This document shows positions 31,234 to 42,157 of a DNA stretch of 64,000 nucleotides, piece by piece. A program made the position numbers and the translations under genes. The notes under the pieces are model-generated. The model made no database searches. It saw only the letters and a program-made list of their open reading frames with translations, and had not been told where the DNA came from. Source of the stretch: Mycoplasmopsis agassizii (GTDB taxonomy: Bacteria; Bacillota_I; Bacilli_A; Mycoplasmatales; Metamycoplasmataceae); the NCBI RefSeq assembly GCF_002272945.1, contig NZ_NQMN01000002.1:1-64000 (forward strand), read 5' to 3'. Each line of letters begins with the position of its first letter. Position 1 is the first letter of the stretch.

Positions 31234-31794
31234 TTAAGTGTTTGACTCTTTAAAAGAAATATAAATTCTTTTTGTAGCTAGAAGTATTAGTAATAGTGAT
31301 GTTATAGAAAAAGAAATAACAATATTACTGATTATCTTATTAATAATTACTTGTCCATATTGAGAAACATAAACAACAAGTAGAACAGTTGAAAAAATTA
31401 AAAGAAGCATTGCATTTACTACTGATGTAAATGTTTCCATTATTGCTTTTCTTTCAATTTTATTATTTGAATTAGTTCTAACAAGCAAGACAGAACTTAC
31501 ACCAAATAAGACAGTGAAAATAATTGAAAAGAATGTTGTAAGGAGGTTTGCAACTTCAATTGAAAAAGTAAACTCAAATCCCCACACAAGTGCAGATGAC
31601 GTAACTAGAGGAAACAGTATAAAACCAATCAGATCTCTTCAAGAAATTTTTTGCTTTTCATTTTGATCGTTATATTTAACAAATACCTTAAATTGATCCA
31701 CAAATAAGGAAAAAAGCCTAATTTTTCGATTTATTATAACAAATAACAACAATACAGTCATTGCGACTATAAGTAAATATTGATATCATTGCAT
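31234..31794 (-). CDS. Multi-TM protein of an unrecognised two-gene module
   Basis: 186 aa with about five hydrophobic segments: WYQYLLIVAMTVLLLFVII, DLIGFILFPLVTSSALVWGF, VANLLTTFFSIIFTVLFGVSSVLLV, AMLLLIFSTVLLVVYVS and IVISFSITSLLLILLA, with a charged loop (FVKYNDQNEKQKISWRD). No family is recognised. It starts one base after the stop of the 325-aa gene, so the two are coupled. In a methyltransferase/restriction island, a small membrane protein beside a soluble partner recalls effector proteins of abortive-infection systems, but this is inference only. Confidence 0.7.
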
Positions 31795-31795
31795 T

Positions 31796-32773
31796 TTAGT
31801 CTTTTAGCAAATTAGATAGATAGTTATCTGCACATATACCTAGTGCTTCAATTGGGTTATTAGTTTTCTTTTTAAGTTCATCAAATTCTTTAGTAATATC
31901 ATAAACACCTATAGTATCTTCAAATTGTTCTCAGCTTATTCATCTTCTTTTTTTGCCTATTTGTACAAAAAAACTTGCTGAATTATATTCATCAGATAAT
32001 TCATTCTGGATTTCTTTTAATGCTTGTCCTCAAGTAATTAATTTATTTCATAGTTTTTCAAATATATTTTTAGCAAAAATATTTTCATGTTCTTTTAAAT
32101 ATAAAGTAAGTTCTTTCACAATCGTTTGTCTATGTTTATTTTTTTTAGAAATATGATCTGCAATATCATCCGAAGTATTCTTTTTTTTATAAAACAATTT
32201 AATTTTTTTGGGGATTACAGGTTTATTATAATCATAATGACTATTAGCATTAGGAAGTAATAAATTTAAGTTCATTCTTACCCCTTTTGATTTAATTATT
32301 TGGTTCACTGCTTCTAAAAAGGCAGTTTTGCAACCACTATTATTTTCTCTATGGAAAACAGCATAATATTTTTCTTTAATTTGATATGCAAAAATATTAT
32401 AACCAATTGTTGGAGATCACTCTTCATTGTAAATGTGTTCTGTGGTTTCTGAATTTTTAGTGTTCACCATCTTAGTTACTACATTCCTTCTTCCACAATT
32501 TGTTTTAATATAAAATCTTTGAGAATTTTCGTTTTCTTGATCTTTTTTTATACTCTCACACAATACAATTTTTTGGCTATCTTTAGTTACATTCTTATCC
32601 TTTATTCCTTTCAAAAAATCAACAAAAAAACTATCTAATTTGTAATTAAGAGCAGGATCTGTTTTTATATATTCGGCATCATTTTCTAATATAGTTTGTT
32701 TTTTGCTACTTTTCTTAACTAATGGAGTAAAAGTTATTTCATATGCCATTAATGTGTCTGTTCTATTTGACAT
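31796..32773 (-). CDS. Unrecognised 325-aa soluble protein of the two-gene module
   Basis: The start ATG at 32773 sits behind a strong AAGGGAG site. The N-terminal half is strand-rich (YEITFTPLV, FYIKTNCGRRNVVTKMV, WSPTIGYNIFAYQIKEKYYAVFHREN) and the C-terminal half is helical and Lys-rich (HRQTIVKELTLYLKEHENIF, WEQFEDTIGVYDITKEFDEL). There are no signal peptide, P-loop, HEPN RxxxxH or PD-(D/E)xK motif that I can defend. Located between hsdR and the C5 methyltransferase. It could be a sensor/regulator for the adjacent membrane protein, or a nuclease of an unknown fold. Confidence 0.7.
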
Positions 32774-32915
32774 TTTCTCCCTTTATCTTAAAATTTGAAT
32801 AATAAATAATATATGTTGTTATTAATTCTAAAAACCAAATTAACTAATTCCATAGTAAACTTGATAAGAAAAACTGTTTTTGTATTTTATTAATTTTGCA
32901 AGTTTTTAATAATTT

Positions 32916-35900
32916 CTATGTATCTGTTTGTTTGGTAAATTCATCTCATATTTTTTTAGCAATTAATTGCATTACAAACTTAGTAAAACCATCGTCTTTA
33001 CGAAGTTTTTCTGGGAAATTATCTCCGTGTTTTTGTAACGAGTTAATTATTATGTTTCAGAAAAGCGTTGGAAATCATGTTTCAACGAATGTGTTCCGAT
33101 CATTATTCTTTATGTAACTATGTATTTTCTTCATTAAGTCACTGTCATTTAAAATTTCATTGTAAATAAATTCGATAGCTTTTTTATCAGGATCAACTAT
33201 ATCACCATAAAAATCATTTACTTCTTCAATTATTTTCTCTAGTGTGGATTTTGGTCTTTCAGTTTTTAAATCTTTTTTAATTTTATCAACAGATAAATCT
33301 GCGGATGTTTTTTCAAGATCGATACTCCCCTTAAAGGTTTCATGAATATCTATGAAATCAATTTGCACCTTATCGGATATGCTTATTTTTTCATAATCTG
33401 TTTTAGGTAAAAGTCTTACTAGATATGAAGTAAAACTATAGTCTTTTAATAACTGTGTATCGTGAATTCGAATCATTTGCGTTATATATAAATATAAACG
33501 ATTAAATTTATTAAGTAGATCACGATACTTATTTTGCTCAGCAGTAGTCAGTGATTTATATTTTTCTTCAATAGGTATAAATAAACTAGATGCCTTGCCA
33601 AGGTCATCTTTATTTTGTTCTTCAAGAGAAACTTTTACAATTTCATAAAACTTGTTTACAGTTTCAATATCGTATAAGTTAAATTCGTAAATCTTATTTT
33701 TTAGATCATAAACAATATTAGGATCAGTAATACCTTCTAAATAAGTGGCTTCATAAAAAGGCTGAAAAGCACTTTTTATGACTTCGCTTTTATTTACAAA
33801 ATCCATTACAAATGTGCTTGTTTTTTTAGGATACTTACGGTTTAATCTTGATAAAGTTTGAACAGCACTAACACCAATTAGTTTTTTATCAATATACATT
33901 GAATGCAATAATGGTTCATCAAAACCTGTTTGATATTTATTAGCAACAACTAAAATTTTGTATTGATCTGAATGGAACATTTTTCTAAATTTTTTATCTG
34001 TATTAATTAAGTCGCCGTTATTGTCTTTGTTTAAATCGGCTTCACGGTAAGTTTTTCCGTGAAGGTTAACTTCACCAGAAAAGGCAACTAAAACACCAAT
34101 TTGACTTGCATCTCCATATTTTCTTTGTAGATAATTTTTGATTTCAAAAAAATATTTAACAGCACTAGAACGAGAACTTGTTACAACCATTGCTTTAGCT
34201 TTTTTATCAATTTCATGAATACCATGGCTTAAAAAATTATTCATAATTAATTCAACTTTACTTCTGATTAAGTTCTTGTCATTTTTTATTAATCTATAGA
34301 TTTGTTTCTTAGCATCATCTTTATAAACTTCTGGATTATCTTCAGTTGTTTTAATAATCCTTGCTTGTTCTTCAAAGGTTGAATAGTATTTAAGAACATC
34401 TAAAATAAAACCTTCTTCAATAGCTTGTCGCATTGAATAAACATGAAATGGTTCTGTTTTTTTACTTTCTGGATTATGTCTACCGAATAGTTCGATGGTT
34501 TTGTTTTTGGGTGTTGCAGTAAAAGCAAAAAATGATTGATTTTTATGTTTTCCTTGTGAAATTATTTCATAAATAAGTTCACCGCCTTCATCTAATTCAT
34601 CAATTTCATGTTCTTCTCTTAAATTATTAACCGCCTCTTTTTTATCTATTAAACCTTTTCTTAGTTTTCTTGCTGCTTCACCAGTTTGTCCAAGGTGTGC
34701 TTCATCTACGATAATTGCAAAATTTCTTCCACTCATATTTTTAAAATCTTTGTAAGCGTGTAAAAATTTTTGAATTGTACAAATTATAATTCTTTTTTTA
34801 TCGTTGATAGCTTCAACTAGTCCCTTTGATCCTTTGCGTTGATCGATTGTTTCTATCAGCCCTCTTGTATGCTCAAAAGTTTTAATAGTTTCTTGAAGTT
34901 GTGAATCTAAGACAATTCTGTTAGTTACTATAATAACTGTATCAAAAATGATTAAATCATTTTTGTCATGAATTGAAGCTAGTCTATAAGCAAGTCATGA
35001 TATTGAGTTGGATTTTCCTGATCCTGCACTATGTTCTATTAAATAATTTTTACCTACTCCGTTTTCTTTTACATCTGTTAAAACTTTTTTAACTACATCA
35101 TATTGATGGAATCTAGGAAAAATGATTTTTTGCTGGTCTTTTGGTTTAGAAATAAACTTGTTAATAATATCTAGAAAATTATCTTTGTCAAGAATGTTTT
35201 CTCATAAATATGATGTTGCATAACCTTCCTTATTCTCAGGATTACCTGAAGCACCACTTTTACCTGATCCATTTCTTCCTTGGTTAAAAGGTAAAAAATC
35301 AGTTTTGTAACCGTCTAATTTAGTACTTACTCAAACTTCATATAGATCAAGGGCAAAATATATTAATATTCTATTATTAAGTTTAAAAACAAACTCTCTT
35401 GGATCTCTATTTTCTTTAAATTGTTTAATAGCGTTTTTATAATCTTGTCCTTTAAGTTGATTTTTCAATTCAAGTGCAACTAATGGAATTCCATTAATAC
35501 TAATTACCATATCAATTGTATTATTATTACGATTTGAATATTTAAATTGTCTTGAAACAGATAATATATTCTTGTTGTATTTATCCACAGTTTCTTCATT
35601 TAATTTTGTTTCGGGTTTAAAAAAGCATAAGAAAAATTTAGTACCCATGTCTTCGAAACCTTTTCTAATAACATCTAGTAGACCGCGCTCATCAATTGAT
35701 TTTTGCAGTCTTTGATAAAATGCTTCAATTGCTCTTTCACCATAATATTTTTCATGTTTTCTTCATGATCTTTCTTGTGTTGATTTTATGAAACTGATCA
35801 GAGTATTAAGATATAGACCTTTATCTATATCATATTCATAACTTGATAGTTTTATATATCCTTTATCTAAAAGATGTGTTTCAATATCTTGTTCAAAGCG

Positions 35901-35918
35901 TTTTTCGTTGTCTTCCAT
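32916..35918 (-). CDS. hsdR: Type I restriction enzyme, R subunit
   Basis: 1000 aa. HsdR supplies DNA translocation and cleavage. The N-terminal nuclease domain has D...(ISINGIPLV)ALELKNQ near 136-152 (PD-ExK). The SF2 motor has Walker A EHSAGSGKSNS near 295, IIVDEAHLGQTG near 402 and FAFTATP. Helicase motifs V/VI follow in ILVVANKYQTGFDEP and QTLSRLNRKYP. The helical C-terminal domain binds the methylase core. The frame is intact through many TGA codons. Separated from hsdS by a terminator, so transcribed apart from hsdMS. Confidence 0.95.
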
Positions 35919-36046
35919 AATTACCTTAAAAAATAGTTATATTAATATATTATATTGTCTACAAAACAAAATCACAAAAATATTAATCGCTAGAATAATG
36001 TTTTACTAATACATTGGTATAAAACAAAAATTGAAGTAAATGAAAA

Positions 36047-36072
36047 AAAGACCTTAGTAAACTAAAGTCTTT
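36047..36072 (-). terminator. Terminator between hsdS and hsdR
   Basis: AAAGACCTTAG and CTAAAGTCTTT arms (one mismatch) with a four-base loop, followed on the minus strand by a T-run. It ends the hsdMS transcript. The remaining 35919-36046 presumably holds the hsdR promoter. Confidence 0.75.
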
Positions 36073-36105
36073 GGATGTAATTAAATATTAATAATATTTT
36101 GATTG

Positions 36106-37326
36106 TTATACAGGTTTTTTGCCTGCTACGTATTCGTGAATAACTACTTTTTTATATTTTTTTAATAACTCTATTTTTTGTTTTTTTAATTCAACTAGTT
36201 TATTAATTTTTGAAACTTTTTCGTCTAAAAATTCAGCTATTTTTACTTGTTCTTCAAAACTAGGATATGCAAAAGAATAATATTCAAATTGTTTTTGATA
36301 TAAATGTTTTATAGTTGATCCACCAATTTGAGATGAATTATATCAATTTCAAAAACTATGAGACTGTAAAACAAAATATATATACTTCTTATCAAAATTA
36401 AATCCATTTTTAATTCTTACTAGCAAAATCCCACCATTTAGTGATGCACTACCCACGAATTTTTTTGCAATTGCAACCTTACCAATAGTTCCATCTTTTG
36501 TAATCAAAAGATCATTTTCTCTCAAATGAATTTCAGGAGCTTCTCGAAATCTTTCTTCACTAATATGAGCACATGTTTCTCAATTAACAATTCCATCTAC
36601 AAAATCTGTTCCTGTAACTAAATATGGGCCTTCATCAGTATAATCAGATGTTGTTAAACCCTGTCATCCAATTCTTCCTTTTAATGTAGCAAAGTCTTTT
36701 ATTCTAATAACTCTTCAATTAGAAGGCATTTGTCCTATTCATTTAATACCACTATCTTTTAAAGATTTAGAACCATTTATACCAAAAGAAATTGTTTCAC
36801 TAATAAGAGCTTTTTTATATTCAATAAATTTTTCTATTTGCTCTTGTTGATTTTTAATTAACTTGTCAGTATTATTAATTATGCGGTCAAGTTTTTCAAC
36901 TATTTTATTTTGAGTTTCTAATGTTGGAAAACTAACCGAAATATTATCAACTTTCTTTTTTGTTATTGTCGGTATAGCTGTTGTAGTAGCACTACTAATA
37001 ATATTATCTTCTATAGATTTTAAGTAGTAAAATAAATATTTATTAAGCAACCTATCAAGTTTGGTTAGAATAACAAAAGAATTTGAAGTTGCTCAAAACC
37101 TTTCTGATAAAAAATTTAAATTACCTGCCGAACCAGTTTTCGCTAGTACTATACCATTTTCAAAGTTGTAATCATAATAATAACCAGAAGGCTTTGATCC
37201 ACCACCCATTACTTTATATTTGTTCTTCTCACTTTTTATTTTTTCTATTGTAATGTTCTTACCAACAAAAATTCCTGCTACATCTTTTAATCTTCCTGAA
37301 ACAATTTTATGTATTTGTTTATTCAT
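36106..37326 (-). CDS. hsdS: Type I restriction-modification specificity subunit
   Basis: 406 aa, uninterrupted. TRD1 (about 10-150) has KYKVMGGGSKPSGYYYDYNFENG and FVILTKLDRLLNKYLFYYLKS, of the same TRD class as the broken hsdS at 158-1303. The central helix is TLETQNKIVEKLDRIINNTDKLIKNQQEQIEKFIEYKKALI. TRD2 begins GIKWIGQMPSNWRVIRIKDFATLKGRIGWQGL, and the C-terminal helix is SFEEQVKIAEFLDEKVSKINKL. No ELEA-type tandem repeat here. Together with hsdM upstream and hsdR downstream it completes a type I system. Confidence 0.93.
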
Positions 37327-37434
37327 AACTACTCCACATTTTTTTCTTATTACTTAAAATAAAACAATATCTTAATATTAAAATGACTTTAAACTTTTCT
37401 AAACAAGATTTAAAGAAAATGGTTTATCTTAAAT

Positions 37435-39225
37435 TTATTTTCTAAATTCTAATAAATCTGATTTTAAAATAAATTCTTCTTTTTCTAGTTTTTCAATGTT
37501 TTTTATAAGTTCTGGTAATTTTTCTCTTTGTTGATACTTAGCGAACAAACTAATAAAAGGAATCTTATATCCGATCCTATTTTTAGAAAAATCAATTCAT
37601 GATTCGGTATTATACGGTAACACTGTTCTGGCAAAAAAGTCATTTATATCTTCAGTCAAAGGAACAAATTCAAAATCTCTCTTTTTAGGATCAGGTTGAT
37701 GATTTCCTTTTTTTAATATTTTTTGTCCATTATCATCAACTAAAGGAGACTCTACTACAATCTTAGTAAATCCAAAATGTTCATTATCGAAAATTTTGCT
37801 TTCAACTTTTAAGTAACCATCTATAATTTCAGCGTTTTTGTATTCAACATAAGATCTACTGATTAAATCAATGCTCCTATCATCTAAATCTACGCGTTTG
37901 TCACCAATACCTCTAGTTCTTGGAACATAACAATTAGATGCATCTATTAATTGTATTTTTCCTTTCCGTTCTTCAGTTTTAGTTTTTGAAATAACTCAAA
38001 TATAAGTAGATATTCCTGTGTTATAAAATAAATTTGCAGGTAGTTGAACAATTGCTTCAATATAATCATTTTCAATTAAATATTTTCTAATATTGCTAGA
38101 ACCTGTGCCTGCATCCCCCATAAAAAGCGATGAACTATTCTGAATTATAGCCATTCTTCCAGAACCGTTTTTTAATTTTTTTACCCCATTTAAAAGGAAG
38201 AGTAATTGACCATCAGTAATTTGTGGTAGCCCAGGTCCAAATCTTCCGTCATTCTTCAAACTTTTATGTTCATTTTCCACTTCTTTTCGTTCTAATTTTC
38301 AATCAATACCAAAAGGTGGATTTGAAATTATGTAATCAAATTCTTTATTAGGAAATTGATCGTCACTCAATGTATTTCCAACCTTCATACTTTCAGCAGT
38401 TCCACCTTTAATTAACATATCTGCTTTAGCAATTGCATACGTTTCAGGATTTAATTCCTGACCCGCTAAATCCATTATTATAGTGTCATCAATTGCTTTA
38501 ATTTTTTCTTCTAAGCAACCAAGCATTTGCGATGTCCCCATTGTCATATCATATGCACTTTTTGTTATACCTTTTCCTTGTCAATTTACTCGATCTTGAT
38601 CACCTTTTATTAATAATTCTGCCATTAAATAAATAATGTCTCTTGATGTAAAATGTGCACCAGCTTGTTCATTATATGATTCTGAAAACTTTCTAATAAG
38701 TTCCTCAAATATATATCCCATGTCAGTTGAAGTAATTTTATCGGGGTGCATGTCTCCTTTTTCAGAATTAAATTCCTGAAGAACAGCAAATAAAAGATCG
38801 TTTTGAATCATGGTTTTAAGAGTTTGATCAAATTTAAAATTGCTGATAATATCAGTAACATTTTCTGAAAACCCTTTTAAATAGTTGTCAAAATTTTCTG
38901 CTATTTTATCTGGATCTTCGAGTAGATTTTTAAATGTAAATTTACTTGTATTATAAAAAGGATATCCAGATTCATTAGCTAACACCTTTTCTTTAAAGCC
39001 AGGAGCATCACCATTAGCAGTTAGTGTATCATTTAATTTGAGAACTCTTTCTTTTCTTTCTAATAAAGCATCATCGAATCTCTTTATAACTGTTAGAGGT
39101 AAAATAACTTTTCCATATTCATGTGGTTTAAATACACCTACTAAGTGATTAGCTATATTTCAAATTAAATTAGCTTTTTCTTGAATGTTATTAGTAGTTC
39201 TTTTAGCGTGTTCGTTTGCTGTCAT
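37435..39225 (-). CDS. hsdM: Type I restriction-modification methyltransferase subunit
   Basis: 596 aa adenine-N6 methylase. The N-terminal helical domain (WNIANHLVGVFKPHEYGKVILPLTVIKRFDD) is followed by AGAHFTSRDIIYLMAELL. The SAM motif is YDMTMGTSQMLGCLEEK near 225, a known variant of DPACGTGGML. The catalytic NPPF appears as DYIISNPPFGIDWK near 305. A C-terminal HsdS-contact region follows. The hsdS start lies 108 bases downstream. Confidence 0.93.
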
Positions 39226-39341
39226 TTTAAGTTCCTTTTAGCATTAATAGTTTTATCTTATTATATAGTTTAACCTGTCATAAAGGCAGGAATTGTATAA
39301 TTTAATAAATGATATTTTAAGGCGAATTTAAATCAAAAAAA

Positions 39342-39362
39342 CTCCTGAAACCATATACAGGT
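39342..39362 (-). repeat. Third copy of the ACCTGTATATGG intergenic repeat
   Basis: Reads ACCTGTATATGGTTTCAGG on the minus strand, matching the pair at 21661 and 21697. It lies about 120 bases upstream of hsdM. The rest of 39226-39400 is AT-rich with no gene. Confidence 0.55.
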
Positions 39363-39403
39363 CGTTAGTTTTTATATTTTCAAGTAACTTTCAAGTATAA
39401 GAA

Positions 39404-39429
39404 AACACTCTTATATAAATAAGAGTGTT
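39404..39429 (-). terminator. Terminator after tRNA-Leu(CAA)
   Basis: AACACTCTTAT / ATAAGAGTGTT perfect arms with a short loop, followed on the minus strand by TTTTC. Confidence 0.75.
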
Positions 39430-39450
39430 CGTGGTCATCATCTAATGATA

Positions 39451-39532
39451 TGGTGCCCGTGACTGGACTCGAACCAGCATGCTTTCGCGGTTGATTTTGA
39501 GTCAACTGTGTCTGCCATTTCACCACACGGGC
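39451..39532 (-). tRNA. tRNA-Leu (anticodon CAA)
   Basis: 82 nt including encoded CCA. Acceptor GCCCGTG/CACGGGC, anticodon loop CTCAAAA giving CAA, a class II variable arm (GCGAAAGC) and T-arm CTGGTTCGAGTCCAG are all visible on the minus strand. Confidence 0.95.
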
Positions 39533-39600
39533 TATTTTTTTAACTAAATTAGTTTAACACATTTTTAAAAAGAATTACTCTAAAGAGCATAAAAACAATA

Positions 39601-39628
39601 AAAAAATGTCCTAGTTAAAGGACATTTT
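39601..39628 (-). terminator. Terminator after the tRNA-Leu(UAA)/tRNA-Lys pair
   Basis: AAAATGTCC / GGACATTTT arms followed on the minus strand by a T-run. Confidence 0.8.
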
Positions 39629-39646
39629 GTGATCATTAAAATGATA

Positions 39647-39721
39647 TGGTGCATCGTATAGGATTTGAACCTATGACCCAATGGTTAAAAGCCATTTGCT
39701 CTACCTCTGAGCTAACGACGC
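39647..39721 (-). tRNA. tRNA-Lys (anticodon UUU)
   Basis: 75 nt including encoded CCA. Acceptor GCGTCGT/ACGATGC (one G-T pair), anticodon loop CTTTTAA, T-arm ATAGGTTCAAATCCTAT. Three bases downstream of tRNA-Leu(UAA). Confidence 0.95.
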
Positions 39722-39724
39722 TTT

Positions 39725-39811
39725 TGGTACCCGGAACTGGACTTGAACCAGCACAGTATTGCTACCGAGGGATTTTAAGTCCCTTGCGTCTACCTATTTC
39801 GCCACCCGGGC
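39725..39811 (-). tRNA. tRNA-Leu (anticodon UAA)
   Basis: 87 nt including encoded CCA. Acceptor GCCCGGG/TCCGGGT, anticodon stem AGGGA with loop CTTAAAA giving UAA, a long variable arm, T-arm CTGGTTCAAGTCCAG. Cotranscribed with tRNA-Lys. Confidence 0.95.
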
Positions 39812-39875
39812 TTACAGCCTTATTGTTTTAAAGGCTTTTTAATTATATACATAACTTTTAAAATTGTAAAAAATT

Positions 39876-40727
39876 TTAAGATTTTTTACTGTGCAAAATT
39901 TGCTTTGCTAAACCGATTAAAGCAGCAGAATTTCCATGGTTAGAAAACACTATATCTGCTTCAAAAAATGTCTGCTTTTTTAAAGCATTATATTTATTAA
40001 TTAAAGCTTGTTTTGCTTCATGACTAATATGATTAATGCCGCCACCAATATAGATTTTGTCTAGATTTAAAGTTACTATAATGTTAAATAAAAAACTAGC
40101 AATTTCATCTAGGTAATTGTCAACAAAGGTTTTAAACTCATGATTAGTTAGATAGGAATTTTTAAATTCATTAGTACTATTAGAATCAAAGTTAAATTTT
40201 TGTTTACTAAGTTCATTGAACTTACTAAAACTTAGTGAATCATTAACCATTTTATGATTATGAAGTAAATAACCAAATTCACCATCAAAACCGTTTTGTG
40301 ATACTTGCAAGGTCTTATTAAAAACTATTCCTGCACCTACACCAGTGCCAAAAGTGATCATCGCAAAACGCTCATCATTATTTTCAACTTCAGCATATGC
40401 TGCTGCATTTGCATCATTTAATAAGATTAAATTGACATTTAAATTTTCTTCAATTATTTTAAAATCAGTGCCAATATAGTTTTTAAAATCACCATTAGCA
40501 TTAATAATTTTTTTAGTTTTTGAATCAACAATGCCTGTTGAAGAAATTGCAATATCTTTGATTTCGGGATATTGCTTTAAAATACTTAAAGCAATATCAA
40601 GCAAGTCTTCAATAATTGTTTCAATTTTGGTGACAATAAAATTTTTAACTTTAAATTCTAGTTTTTCATTAATCACACCGTATTTGATATGGGTTCCACC
40701 AATATCAAAAGCTAATACATGTTTCAT
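39876..40727 (-). CDS. nanK: N-acetylmannosamine kinase (ROK family)
   Basis: 283 aa. N-terminal ATP-binding FDIGGTHIKYG, sugar-site LLNDANAAAYAE, and second phosphate motif ITFGTGVGAGIVF; EIASFLFNIIVTLNLDKIYIGGGI near the end. The usual ROK zinc motif CxCGxxGC is not evident. In context with nanA and nanE it should phosphorylate ManNAc to ManNAc-6-P. Last gene of the operon; a glucokinase-like role is the alternative if taken without context. Confidence 0.85.
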   Translation of the reverse strand: MKHVLAFDIGGTHIKYGVINEKLEFKVKNFIVTKIETIIEDLLDIALSILKQYPEIKDIAISSTGIVDSKTKKIINANGDFKNYIGTDFKIIEENLNVNLILLNDANAAAYAEVENNDERFAMITFGTGVGAGIVFNKTLQVSQNGFDGEFGYLLHNHKMVNDSLSFSKFNELSKQKFNFDSNSTNEFKNSYLTNHEFKTFVDNYLDEIASFLFNIIVTLNLDKIYIGGGINHISHEAKQALINKYNALKKQTFFEADIVFSNHGNSAALIGLAKQILHSKKS

Positions 40728-40753
40728 TTTTTACTCTTTTTTCAATTTTATAA

Positions 40754-40779
40754 AATAAGGAATTTTGCAATTCCTTATT
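40754..40779 (-). promoter_or_regulatory. Perfect hairpin between nanA and nanK
   Basis: AATAAGGAATT / AATTCCTTATT, an 11-bp perfect stem with loop TTGC, and only a weak T-run after it on the minus strand. It may partly terminate or stabilise the nanE-A mRNA, lowering nanK expression. Confidence 0.5.
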
Positions 40780-40789
40780 AGATTTTAGT

Positions 40790-41683
40790 TTATTTTTTAT
40801 CTAGATATTTAGATTTAATTTCTCGTGCTCTTTTTAGTAATGCTTCATCATCTTTTTTAGCAAAAGGATGTTTACTAATTCCTGCATCAAGTCCATCTAG
40901 ACGTAATAAAGCTTTTAAGGTAGTCATTAATCCATTACCTACAACATCTTCAACATAGTCATTGTATTCATGAATTAATTCTCTAGCTCTAACAAAATCT
41001 CTAGCTTCATAAGCTTCTAAAATACGACGTGCTCCTAGCCCATTAGCATTATAGGTTGAACCGATGTAACCATCTGCTCCAATTACTGCTCCATAGATTA
41101 AAACTTCATCGCTACCTCAGAAGTAAACTTTATCAGGGTCACTATTAATTAGTCTTTCGAACATAAATGGATCCCCTGCTGAATATTTAACACCAACTAC
41201 GTTTTTGATTTTTAAGATCTGACTAAATTGTGATGCTGACATTTTTCCACCTGCATATTGTGGTAAATAGTAAGGGAATAAGTCAATATCGACATTGTCT
41301 GAAATGCTTTGATAGTAATTTTTAATTTCATCAAAACTAAAGCCAAAATAGTAAGGACTAATTGCACTAATAGCATCAAATCCTGCTTTTTTAGCATGGT
41401 GTGCCATGTCTAAAATTTCGTCAAAATTTAATGTTCCTACTTGGGCAATTAAAGTAATTTTACCTTTTGCTTCTTTAGCAACAATATCAAAGATTTTTTT
41501 ACGATCTTCAACTGAGATTAATAAAAATTCTCCAGTTGAACCAGTAACATAAAGACCATCTAGTTTTTGCACTTCAATCATATATTTTACAATTGAAGGG
41601 ATGGCATCAAATTTTACTTTACCTTTTTCATCAAAAGGAGTGATCATTGCTGCAAATAAACCACTGTATTTTTTATTTTTCAT
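40790..41683 (-). CDS. nanA: N-acetylneuraminate lyase
   Basis: 297 aa TIM-barrel aldolase cleaving sialic acid into ManNAc and pyruvate. Motifs: GLFAAMITPFDEKGKV, LYVTGSTGEFLLIS, ISPYYFGFSFDEIKNYY, LFPYYLPQYAG, and VVGVKYSAGDPFMFERL with the Schiff-base lysine. Intact through a TGA Trp. Confidence 0.94.
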
Positions 41684-41692
41684 AGAATTTTC

Positions 41693-42157
41693 CTATCTTT
41701 TTTCTGTATTAATTTTGATAATGATTTTATCCATTTTACGGATCTTATCAGTTGTTTTAGGTGCGTGTGCTTCACCTGGTCAAAAGAAAATAAATTCACC
41801 TACAAGAGGTTGTAATTTATTTCTAGTTGAATCAAGTTCATATAAAGCAACATCACCATTTTCGTCGTACTCCATTTTGGTACGCTCCATTAGTTCACCT
41901 CTTTCAAAGAAGTGAACTTCATCAGAATCTTGAGAAATATGTAAGTCTGCATAAACGTTGTGAACTTCATATTGTGAAGATTCATAGTCATATGTATCAA
42001 CTTCCATTTTTAATAAAAAGATGTCTGAACCTGAAATTTCGAATTTTCCATAACCTAATTTACTTAGGTCAGTTTTTTCGATATATTCCACGGCTTTAGC
42101 AAAGTTTTTATCAATACTTTTATATCTTGATAAATTACTCAACTTGTCGATAATCAT
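41693..42157 (-). CDS. YhcH/YjgK/YiaL-family (NanQ-like) sugar isomerase-type protein
   Basis: 154 aa cupin-fold family (DUF386) often found in nan operons, where NanQ acts as a sialic-acid anomerase. The typical run HNVYADLHISQDSDEVHFF carries the metal-site histidines, and PLVGEFIFFWPGEAHAPK ends the fold. Its start overlaps the end of nagB by 23 bases, and nanA begins 9 bases after it. Confidence 0.82.

Noticed and set aside
31199-31237. 12-residue open frame with a GGAG site (MKLLFFCKILNI)
   Set aside because: Too short, overlaps the end of the membrane protein gene on the other strand, and no other support.
39646-39831. A 61-codon plus-strand open frame that looks like a protein (contains GTGLEPAQYCYRG)
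   Set aside because: It is the antisense of tRNA-Lys and tRNA-Leu; such frames are a well-known source of false proteins.
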